A stretch of 5,565 bases of DNA from an uncultured Bacteroidales bacterium (lineage in GTDB: Bacteria > Bacteroidota > Bacteroidia > Bacteroidales > P3): positions 1 through 5,565 of the forward strand of contig ONOZ01000173.1 in NCBI GenBank assembly GCA_900319595.1, given 5' to 3'. This document shows, piece after piece, positions 1 to 5,565 of the stretch; position 1 is the first letter of the stretch; the number at the start of each line of letters is the position of its first letter. Both the position numbers and the translations under genes were made by a program. The notes under the pieces are model-generated. The model ran no database searches, had not been told where the DNA came from, and saw nothing but the letters and a program-made list of their open reading frames with translations.

Positions 1-431
1 GGATTCAAAACAACCATATTAGGCATCATTCTCATAAGACCTATATCCTCTAAAATTTGGTGTGTTGCTCCGTCTTCTCCAAGAGTAATGCCAGCATGCG
101 AACCTGCAATTTTCACATTACAATCCGAATAGGCTACACTCTGACGTATTTGGTCATAAACTCTTCCGGTAGAGAATGCGGCAAATGAGCCAACGAATGC
201 TACCTTTCCACTCAAAGCCAACCCTGATGCAATACTTACCATATTGCTTTCTGCAATACCAGTTTGAAAAAAACGATTTGGAAACTCTTTTGCAAATAAA
301 TCCATACGGACACTTGGAGTCAAATCTGCACACAATGCGACTACGTTTTCATTTTCTATTCCTGCTTGCAAAAGACCTTCTGCAAATCCGCTACGTGTAT
401 CTTTTTCCCCAAGTATTTTATACTCTTTCAT
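1..431 (-). CDS. tkt: Transketolase, C-terminal subunit (partial, 3' end beyond left edge)
   Basis: This is the pyrimidine-binding half of a split, thiamine-diphosphate-dependent transketolase. It should pair with the N-terminal subunit encoded at 1869-2714 to move two-carbon ketol units between sugar phosphates in the cytosol. The ATG at 429-431 opens a frame that stays open for 143 complete codons to the left edge; roughly 170 residues, including the C-terminal domain, are missing. Visible family motifs are GFAEGL (residues 15-20), CADLTPS (34-40), TGIAESNM (57-64), whose E61 is the expected catalytic glutamate that activates the cofactor aminopyrimidine ring, the aromatic patch FVGSFAAFSTGRVYDQ (79-94), and LGEDGATHQ (117-125). 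The start follows the VWA gene stop by only 9 bases, which suggests coupled translation, and has no clear Shine-Dalgarno sequence. A 1-deoxyxylulose-phosphate synthase or dehydrogenase E1 beta fragment is less likely, given the split layout and the partner gene. Confidence 0.93.
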   Translation of the reverse strand, partial: MKEYKILGEKDTRSGFAEGLLQAGIENENVVALCADLTPSVRMDLFAKEFPNRFFQTGIAESNMVSIASGLALSGKVAFVGSFAAFSTGRVYDQIRQSVAYSDCNVKIAGSHAGITLGEDGATHQILEDIGLMRMMPNMVVLN

Positions 432-440
432 ATCTATTCT

Positions 441-1859
441 TTATTTTGTTTTGATAGACAACACGATGTTTGTCGTTTTATTTGATTCTATTTTAAATTC
501 CTGCACAATAGTTTGATTGCTTTTTGATATAGATTTACTTTTGGCAACTGTCAGATATTCACCTGGTAACAATTCTAACGTTTCTTTCAGAGTTCCTTCC
601 TCTATATTATAAATTTTTTCAACCCCATCACGATTTCTAACAAAAATGCCTCCAACGATATCCGACTTTTGCTTTTCCATTCTCAAAACTCCCATCTCCG
701 GTACTTCAATTGTAGTCGTTGAACTTTGTTTGATTTCAATTGAATCCAATTTTAGTCTTGGCAAAGTCATAACTTCTAAATCGTAAAAACCAACGATATA
801 CTTTTCTTTACTATTTAGTTGTTGCAAGTTGATAATATCTCCTTTACCTACCTGTTTAACCGCAATAGGATAAGTTTTTTGAGCAAAAGTTTTAGAATTA
901 TTTACATATTTTACATATAAGGTACCTTGAGACGTGGATAGATTGATAACAGAATGTTCGCCTGCAGAAAAAGAAATATTTTTCATTTCCACCGGTGGCA
1001 AAGTCATCGCAACAACATCATACGTTATCAAAGGATCAACTTGTAAAGTATCGCTTTTGCCATTGCTATTGAATGAATGAATAAAAGAATATCTCAACTT
1101 GTGGCTTTCATTATCAAAAAACATCAATGGAATATCTGTTTCTGTATTTTCTTGTTTGTTATTCAATAAATTAACCTGTACAGTTGTATTATGTAATGCT
1201 TGTTTAATAATAGTATTCAAGGCTTTAGAAAAATCAATCTCTCCCTTTGCCTCGTAGTAGATACCACTATTTTCATAATTATTCTTCATACCTTTACTAA
1301 TTCCAATAATAAAGGGTTTTATATACTTTCCTTGCTTTTGCATTGTCGCAGAAATCCCTTGAATATCACCATCGCACTTGTCTATGTTATCAACAATCAT
1401 CACAACTATGTTACGACTGTTTTTATCCTTAGGAAAATCCTCTGCACTTTTCTCCAACGACTTTGCAACAGCAGAAGTACCCTTAGGAATTAAGGTTTTC
1501 AACTTTGCTTTTATGTTATCACCATTCAAACGATAGAAAGGAACCAAAAGATGTGTGTCGTCGCAATCTCCTAATGTGTATTCTTTCTCATTTCCAAACA
1601 CTCGTAACGCACATTCTATATTATGATAACCACTAAGTGAGTCAATAATATTGGAAAGCAAGTTTTGAGTAATTCTTATTTTAGTATCACTTTGCCATTT
1701 TTCGTTCATATTGTGCGAGCAATCCACAACGAAAAGGATTCTTGTCTTTTCTATGTTTTGTTGCTTATTATCAATATTTTGATTTGTCTGAGCAAACAAA
1801 CACATAGGCGAAAGTAACGCCAAAATAAAGATTTTATATTTGGAAAATAAGAATTTCAT
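441..1859 (-). CDS. Exported VWA-domain protein with three C-terminal beta-rich repeats
   Basis: The 472-residue product begins with a signal peptide: basic MKFLFSKYK, a hydrophobic stretch at about 10-18, and a likely signal-peptidase I cleavage near LFAQ (21-24). C20 lacks a lipobox (SPMC), so a lipoprotein is unlikely. A VWA domain spans about 38-222. Its metal site (MIDAS) appears as DCSHN (D46, S48, N50 where Ser is usual), T128 in PKGTS and D157 in VMIVDN. GDCDDT (97-102) and KCDGD (161-165) match the CxDT and TCxGD elements of bacterial VWA proteins related to calcium-activated chloride channel proteins. The mature protein has four cysteines (C47, C83, C99, C162), all in the VWA domain. 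Residues 224-472 form three divergent repeats of about 78 residues, predicted beta-rich. The gene sits between the two transketolase subunit genes with 9 bases on each side; an AAGG lies too close to the ATG to be a good ribosome site. The function is unknown: VWA domains bind proteins, and the likely location is the periplasm or cell surface. Confidence 0.9.
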   Translation of the reverse strand: MKFLFSKYKIFILALLSPMCLFAQTNQNIDNKQQNIEKTRILFVVDCSHNMNEKWQSDTKIRITQNLLSNIIDSLSGYHNIECALRVFGNEKEYTLGDCDDTHLLVPFYRLNGDNIKAKLKTLIPKGTSAVAKSLEKSAEDFPKDKNSRNIVVMIVDNIDKCDGDIQGISATMQKQGKYIKPFIIGISKGMKNNYENSGIYYEAKGEIDFSKALNTIIKQALHNTTVQVNLLNNKQENTETDIPLMFFDNESHKLRYSFIHSFNSNGKSDTLQVDPLITYDVVAMTLPPVEMKNISFSAGEHSVINLSTSQGTLYVKYVNNSKTFAQKTYPIAVKQVGKGDIINLQQLNSKEKYIVGFYDLEVMTLPRLKLDSIEIKQSSTTTIEVPEMGVLRMEKQKSDIVGGIFVRNRDGVEKIYNIEEGTLKETLELLPGEYLTVAKSKSISKSNQTIVQEFKIESNKTTNIVLSIKTK

Positions 1860-1868
1860 ACCTTACTA

Positions 1869-2714
1869 CTAATAATCGCCCAAAGTTTCTTTTAATTGAG
1901 ACAACGCTTTTGCGGTTTGTTCATCATTAGGAGCTTTACCATGCCAGCCATTATCATCTTCCATAAAATCAACTCCCTTACCCATTTGTGTTTTCATAAT
2001 AAGCATAACAGGTTTTCCTTTGAAAGCGTGCTGTTTGCATATTTGAAGTGTATTAAGTAACTCTTCCATATTATTACCATCACACTCCAATATGTCCCAA
2101 CCAAAACTTTCAAATTTTGCTTTCAAATTTGTTACTCCACAAACCTCTTCTGCTCTACCATCTATTTGAACGCCATTGTTATCTATTATACTTATTAGGT
2201 TATCTACTTTTTTTGCACCGGCAAACATTGCGGCCTCCCAAATCTGTCCTTCCTCTATTTCTCCATCTCCATGCAAAGAATAAACAAGATTAGTATCTTT
2301 ATTAAGTTTCTTTGCTAATGCTGCTCCAATTGCCACACTCATTCCTTGACCAAGTGAACCTGATGCTGCACGCACACCGGGTAAATGACTTTCATATGAT
2401 GGATGTCCCTGCAAACGCGAACCTAATTGACGAAGTGTTGCTAATTCTTTTGTAGGAAAATAACCTCTTCTTGCCAATGCACTATACCATACGGGAGCAA
2501 TATGTCCGATTGACAAAAAGAACATATCCTCGTTGTTGCCTTCACGTGTAAAGTTCTTTGGTTCTATATTCATTGCATTGAAATACAGTGCCGTAAATAA
2601 ATCCGCACAACCTAAACTACCGCCCGGGTGTCCTGAAGCACAGGAATTAACCATTCGCAAAACATCTCTACGAATCTGTGTAGCAATATCTTGCAATTCT
2701 TTAATGTTTTTCAT
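1869..2714 (-). CDS. tkt: Transketolase, N-terminal (thiamine diphosphate-binding) subunit
   Basis: This 281-residue protein is the pyrophosphate-binding half of a split transketolase of the pentose phosphate pathway and would form the active enzyme with the subunit at 1-431. The key motifs are all present: SGHPGGSLG (27-35) with H29, GHIAP (70-74) with H71, GSRLQGHPS (98-106), SGSLGQG (118-124), the diphosphate and metal-binding GDGEIEEGQ (149-157) ending in IIDNNGVQIDGR (176-187), and GWHGKAP (256-262). The length is normal for the separate N-terminal section found in archaea, Firmicutes and Bacteroidota. The ATG at 2712-2714 is preceded by an A/T-only leader apart from a single G or two and has no Shine-Dalgarno sequence. 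It starts 27 bases after the etfA stop and ends 9 bases before the VWA start. Transketolases acting on unusual substrates (for example apulose 4-phosphate) share this split layout, but no sugar catabolic genes are nearby to suggest one. Confidence 0.95.
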   Translation of the reverse strand: MKNIKELQDIATQIRRDVLRMVNSCASGHPGGSLGCADLFTALYFNAMNIEPKNFTREGNNEDMFFLSIGHIAPVWYSALARRGYFPTKELATLRQLGSRLQGHPSYESHLPGVRAASGSLGQGMSVAIGAALAKKLNKDTNLVYSLHGDGEIEEGQIWEAAMFAGAKKVDNLISIIDNNGVQIDGRAEEVCGVTNLKAKFESFGWDILECDGNNMEELLNTLQICKQHAFKGKPVMLIMKTQMGKGVDFMEDDNGWHGKAPNDEQTAKALSQLKETLGDY

Positions 2715-2741
2715 TTTTAAAACATTTTAATTTCTTTAAAT

Positions 2742-3743
2742 CTACTTCAATTCTGCTCTCAATCTTTCAGTTAGCATTGGTACTATCTTTTGTAAATCAC
2801 CTACAATACCAAGGTCTGCAACTTGCATGATAGGAGCAAATTTATCTTTATTTATCGCAACAATAAATTCGCTTGATTCCATACCTGCTAAGTGTTGAAT
2901 AGCACCTGAAATTCCGCAAGCCACATAAAGATTAGGTCTTACAGTTTTTCCGGTCTGTCCTACTTGACGTTCATGAGGCATAATACCCGCATCTACCATC
3001 GCTCTTGAAGAAGCAACTTCACCTTTCAATTCTTTTGCCAAATCCTCTAACTTTTTAAATCCTTCTTTATTGGCAACACCTCTACCTCCAGACACCAAAA
3101 CTTTTGCCTCTGTTATATCAACCTTAGATTCTTTCTTAACAGTTTCTAAAACTTTGACTTTGAATTTGTCTTTATTAAAGGCAATTTTTTCCTCAATCAC
3201 TTCTCCTTTACGACCTTCGTCCTTAGCCATCTTTTGCATAACTCCGGGACGAACAGTACTCATCTGCGGACGATGATTTGGACAAATAATTGTTGCCATT
3301 AAGTTACCACCAAATGCAGGTCTTGTACTCCAAAGTTCTTTATCCTCTTCGTTTATTTCCAATTTTGTACAATCAGCAGTAAGTCCTGTATTTACTCTTG
3401 CTGCTACTCTTGGTCCCAAATCTCTTCCAATCGTTGTTGAACCTATAAGTACTATAGAAGGTTTCTTATCGTTTATCAATTGTGCTATTGCTTGAGTATA
3501 AGGCTCTGTTGTATATACAGCCAAACTCTCATCTTCAACTAAAAGGACTTTGTCTGCACCGTAAGCAATCAAATCCTGTGCCTGTGCTTTAATATTCGCA
3601 CCCAAAAACAACGCATACACATCTTGTCCTAAGTTATCGGCTAACTCTCTTGCTTTGCCCAAAAGTTCCAAGCCCACATTTTGTATTTTGCCTTCTCGTT
3701 GCTCAACAAATACAAATATATTTTTATATTCTTCTTTATTCAT
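2742..3743 (-). CDS. etfA: Electron transfer flavoprotein, alpha subunit
   Basis: EtfA carries the mobile FAD that shuttles electrons to or from the acyl-CoA dehydrogenase. The 333 residues match the family length. An N-terminal Rossmann-like domain (about 8-190) starts with NIFVFVEQREG and includes LIGSTTIGRDLGPRVAAR (99-116) and RPAFGGN (141-147). The C-terminal FAD domain has VSGGRGV (217-223), SSRAMVDAG (245-253), RQVGQTGKTVRPNLYVA (259-275), GISGAIQHLAGM (277-288) with H284, and INKDKFAPIMQVADLG (297-312). These are the adenine, ribityl and isoalloxazine contact segments of the family. There is no extra N-terminal ferredoxin-like domain, unlike some clostridial EtfA proteins. The gene follows etfB by 61 bases and precedes the transketolase gene by 27, and the whole run could be one transcript. 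The start is the only sensible ATG ahead of the first strand; its leader lacks a Shine-Dalgarno sequence. Confidence 0.96.
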   Translation of the reverse strand: MNKEEYKNIFVFVEQREGKIQNVGLELLGKARELADNLGQDVYALFLGANIKAQAQDLIAYGADKVLLVEDESLAVYTTEPYTQAIAQLINDKKPSIVLIGSTTIGRDLGPRVAARVNTGLTADCTKLEINEEDKELWSTRPAFGGNLMATIICPNHRPQMSTVRPGVMQKMAKDEGRKGEVIEEKIAFNKDKFKVKVLETVKKESKVDITEAKVLVSGGRGVANKEGFKKLEDLAKELKGEVASSRAMVDAGIMPHERQVGQTGKTVRPNLYVACGISGAIQHLAGMESSEFIVAINKDKFAPIMQVADLGIVGDLQKIVPMLTERLRAELK

Positions 3744-3804
3744 CGCTATAAAATTTTACTAAGTATATAACAAGTAATATCCTTACTACATTGCATATAC
3801 TAAA
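3744..3804 (-). other. etfB-etfA intergenic spacer, no recognisable regulatory element
   Basis: This 61-base AT-rich spacer is unusually long for a gap between etf subunit genes, which are often nearly touching. It contains a 10-base AT palindrome TAAAATTTTA (3749-3758) and the 9-mer TACTACATT (3784-3792), which also occurs in the spacer before etfB (4645-4653). I see no terminator stem, riboswitch-like structure or Bacteroidota-type TTTG / TAnnTTTG promoter inside it. It is most likely a plain untranslated spacer. Confidence 0.35.
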
Positions 3805-4587
3805 TTAAATAATGTGTTTTTCTTTTAATTTATTTATTATAATATTTACAGCCTCTTCTGCCTCAACTTCAAATACCTCGCCTTTGGCTTTTAAACCTTT
3901 AGCAAAAGATTTCTTAACATTTGTTGGAGAACCTTTCTTTCCTAAACGCTCTTCGTCGCATTGTATTTTGTCTGCATTCCATATCTCAATTTCTTTATCA
4001 AAACAATCTACAATACCTCTTACAGACATATAACGTGGCTTGTATGATGATGCCAAAACACTTACTAAACAAGGCGTATCAACTTGTACCATCTGGTATC
4101 CGTCCTCTAATTGCTTGCGAATCGTTAAAGTTTTGTTGCCATCAAATTTGCAATCCTCCAAATACGTAACTTGCGGAATATCCAAATGCTCTGCTATCTC
4201 AGGTCCTACTTGTGCTGTATCACCATCAATAGCCTGTCTGCCAGTTATTATTAAATCATATCCCAATTCTTTTACTGCACCCGCCAAAGCATAAGAAGTT
4301 GCCAATGTATCTGCTCCTCCTAATTTTCTATCGGTCAAAAGAATTGCACGGTCAGCACCCATTGCCAAAGATTCTCTAAGTATTGCTTCGGCTTGTGGTA
4401 ATCCCATTGTGATAACGGTAACATTTGCACCAAATTCATCTTTCAATTTCAAAGCAAGTTCCAATCCTCCTTTATCATCAGGATTCATTATACTCGGAAC
4501 ACCTTCTCTTATCAAAGTACCTGTCTTTGGGTCTATCTTTACTTCTGTAGTGTCAGGCACTTGTTTTATACAAACTACTATATTCAT
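3805..4587 (-). CDS. etfB: Electron transfer flavoprotein, beta subunit (bifurcating type)
   Basis: EtfB pairs with EtfA. The 260 residues carry CIKQVPDT (6-13), GGADTLATS (90-98), the family signature GRQAIDGDTAQVGPEIAEHL (116-135) and GSPTNVKKSF (219-228). The form of the signature matters: in mitochondrial-type EtfB, which binds AMP, this segment reads differently (GKQAIDDDxNQT). The version here matches EtfB of anaerobes such as Acidaminococcus and clostridia, which bind a second FAD, accept electrons from NADH and bifurcate them to ferredoxin and crotonyl-CoA. That biochemical assignment is inferred from remembered family sequences. The gene order dehydrogenase, etfB, etfA is the one found with bifurcating butyryl-CoA dehydrogenase. 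It lies 90 bases after the dehydrogenase gene. The ATG at 4585-4587 has an A-rich leader (GAAAATAATAGAA) and no Shine-Dalgarno sequence. Confidence 0.96.
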   Translation of the reverse strand: MNIVVCIKQVPDTTEVKIDPKTGTLIREGVPSIMNPDDKGGLELALKLKDEFGANVTVITMGLPQAEAILRESLAMGADRAILLTDRKLGGADTLATSYALAGAVKELGYDLIITGRQAIDGDTAQVGPEIAEHLDIPQVTYLEDCKFDGNKTLTIRKQLEDGYQMVQVDTPCLVSVLASSYKPRYMSVRGIVDCFDKEIEIWNADKIQCDEERLGKKGSPTNVKKSFAKGLKAKGEVFEVEAEEAVNIIINKLKEKHII

Positions 4588-4648
4588 TTCTATTATTTTC
4601 TATTTGGTATGTATTACGCAGTATTAAATATACAATCACATATATACT

Positions 4649-4676
4649 ACATTATACATATTACATTTTACATAAA
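4649..4676. repeat. Degenerate 7-base tandem repeat, four units
   Basis: On the plus strand the units are ACATTAT, ACATATT, ACATTTT and ACATAAA, with ACAT recurring exactly every 7 bases at 4649, 4656, 4663 and 4670. A weaker fifth unit (ATATACT) may precede them at 4642. The array begins two bases before the end of the acyl-CoA dehydrogenase stop codon context and fills the first third of the 90-base gap before etfB. The rest of the gap (4588-4641) is AT-rich, with a short direct repeat GTATTACGCAGTATTA at 4611-4626. It shows no strong hairpin and no clear -33/-7 promoter pair. In DNA this AT-rich the repeat may be chance. Confidence 0.5.
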
Positions 4677-4677
4677 T

Positions 4678-5565
4678 TTATTTTAAAAGTTGTGCTGCGA
4701 TAACCATACGTTGAACCTCTGATGTACCTTCGTAAATTTCGGTAATCTTTGCATCTCTAAACATACGCTCTACTGGATATTCTCTTGTATATCCATAACC
4801 GCCATGGAATTGTATTGCTTTTGTTGTCATTTCCATTGCAACTTCGGCAGCATAAAGTTTAGCCATTGCAGCGTCTTTGCTATGTGGCAAACCTTTATCA
4901 ATTCTTTCTGCAGCACTTCTAACCAATAATCTTGCAGCGTTTATTTTTGTTTCCAAATTTGCTAACTGAAACTGAGTATTTTGGAATTGTCCTATAGTTT
5001 TTCCAAATTGTTTTCTTTCTTTTACATATTTTACTGTTTCGTCCATCGCACCTTGAGCAATTCCTAACGCTTGAGAGGCAATTCCTAAACGACCTCCGTC
5101 CAGTGTCATCATTGCTATTTTGAATCCCTTACCCAATTGTCCTAACAAATTCTCTTTTGGAACTTCGCAATTCTCAAATATCAACTCACACGTAGCAGAA
5201 CCGCGAATACCAAGTTTCTTTTCTTTCTTACCAATAGAGAATCCTTTATAATCTCTTTCAACTATAAAGGCACTAATTCCTTTTGTACCCAAACTCTTAT
5301 CTGTCATAGCAAAGACAACATAAACGTTTGCATAAGAAGCATTGGTAATGAATATCTTGTTTCCATTCAATATCCATTTATCGCCAGCATCTACTGCGGT
5401 AGTTTGTTGCATCGCTGCATCGGTTCCTGCATTTGGCTCTGTCAAACCAAAAGCACCAATCCATTCTCCACTTGCTAATTTTGGCAGATATTTCATTTTC
5501 TGCTCTTCTGTACCAAACATCAAAATAGGTTCTGCACAAAGTGAAGTATGAGCAGATACGATAAC
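4678..5565 (-). CDS. bcd: Acyl-CoA dehydrogenase, short-chain/butyryl-CoA type (partial, 5' end beyond right edge)
   Basis: This FAD enzyme interconverts short-chain acyl-CoA and trans-2-enoyl-CoA, with EtfAB as electron partner. The frame is open to the edge, giving 295 residues. The upstream codons read VIVSAHTSLCAEPI, a conserved family segment, so the apparent TTG start at 5521-5523 is internal and about 85 N-terminal residues are missing. Visible motifs, numbered from the fragment's first codon, are GAFGLTEPNAGTDA (37-50), the FAD and substrate loop; FITNAS (72-77); KKLGIRGSATCELIF (116-130); TLDGGRLGIASQALG (154-168), the start of the helical domain; ERKQFG (183-188); HGGYGYTREYPVER (254-267); and DAKITEIYEGTSEVQR (271-286). 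The Glu of YEGT (residue 279, codon 4729-4731) is the catalytic base at the position used by short- and medium-chain enzymes. Similarity to clostridial and Megasphaera Bcd, plus adjacent etfBA, favours butyryl-CoA, but chain length cannot be fixed from sequence. Confidence 0.94.
   Translation of the reverse strand, partial: VIVSAHTSLCAEPILMFGTEEQKMKYLPKLASGEWIGAFGLTEPNAGTDAAMQQTTAVDAGDKWILNGNKIFITNASYANVYVVFAMTDKSLGTKGISAFIVERDYKGFSIGKKEKKLGIRGSATCELIFENCEVPKENLLGQLGKGFKIAMMTLDGGRLGIASQALGIAQGAMDETVKYVKERKQFGKTIGQFQNTQFQLANLETKINAARLLVRSAAERIDKGLPHSKDAAMAKLYAAEVAMEMTTKAIQFHGGYGYTREYPVERMFRDAKITEIYEGTSEVQRMVIAAQLLK

Noticed and set aside
176..454. 92-codon plus-strand frame over the transketolase C-terminal gene
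   Set aside because: It is antisense to a clearly conserved coding region and has no recognisable domain. The other plus-strand frames (1200-1493, 2533-2730, 3070-3276, 3812-4294, 4409-4627, 5342-5551) are shadows for the same reason.
1800..1803. C20 of the VWA protein as a lipoprotein attachment cysteine
   Set aside because: The preceding residues are S-P-M, which do not fit a lipobox (Gly/Ala/Ser is expected before Cys); a signal-peptidase I site near LFAQ fits better.
2837..2867. Minus-strand TAAATTTG with a TTTA 19 bases upstream, a possible internal promoter for the transketolase/VWA genes
   Set aside because: It falls in conserved EtfA codons (INKDKFA), which explain the sequence, and the -33 box is imperfect. 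It is worth remembering only if RNA data show a start near 2830.
3713..3720. Minus-strand TATATTTG, a perfect Bacteroidota -7 box (TAnnTTTG)
   Set aside because: It lies inside the first codons of etfA, has no TTTG box 19-21 bases upstream, and would start transcription within the gene. A few such matches are expected by chance at this base composition.
3744..3804. Terminator or attenuator hairpin between etfB and etfA
   Set aside because: Only a 10-base AT palindrome and very short stems are present; no GC-containing stem followed by a T-run on the minus strand.
5521..5523. TTG as the start of the acyl-CoA dehydrogenase
   Set aside because: The frame is open to the window edge and the upstream codons encode a conserved family segment (SAHTSLCAEP), so the real start is outside the window.

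Overview
The window reads as part of an AT-rich, anaerobic Bacteroidota (probably Bacteroidales) chromosome. Grounds for this are the near absence of Shine-Dalgarno sequences, A/T-rich leaders directly before the ATGs, a split two-subunit transketolase, a butyryl-CoA-dehydrogenase-like enzyme next to EtfB/EtfA of the electron-bifurcating type, and an 'LFAQ'-type signal peptide common in that phylum. This assignment is an inference from features; no 16S or other marker is present.

All six genes lie on the minus strand, so the order of transcription is from high to low coordinates. First comes the C-terminal three quarters of an acyl-CoA dehydrogenase (cut by the right edge). A 90-base AT-rich gap holding a small 7-base tandem repeat follows, then etfB, a 61-base gap, etfA, a 27-base gap, the N-terminal transketolase subunit, a 9-base gap, an exported von Willebrand factor A (VWA) domain protein, another 9-base gap, and the C-terminal transketolase subunit (cut by the left edge). 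No GC-rich terminator hairpin and no convincing promoter is visible in any gap, so the set could be one transcript. The three genes at low coordinates are packed tightly enough for translational coupling. There is no gene-free stretch over 90 bases.

Two metabolic modules are visible. The first (acyl-CoA dehydrogenase plus EtfAB) interconverts enoyl-CoA and acyl-CoA. In relatives with this EtfB type it couples NADH oxidation to both crotonyl-CoA and ferredoxin reduction. The second is transketolase of the non-oxidative pentose phosphate pathway, made as two polypeptides.

The oddity is the gene between the two transketolase halves. It encodes a signal-peptide-bearing VWA protein with a non-canonical metal site (D-x-S-x-N), four cysteines in the VWA domain, and three divergent ~78-residue beta-rich repeats behind it. 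A periplasmic or surface protein wedged between subunits of one cytosolic enzyme is the main thing worth a second look. No mobile element, CRISPR array, rRNA or tRNA was seen.
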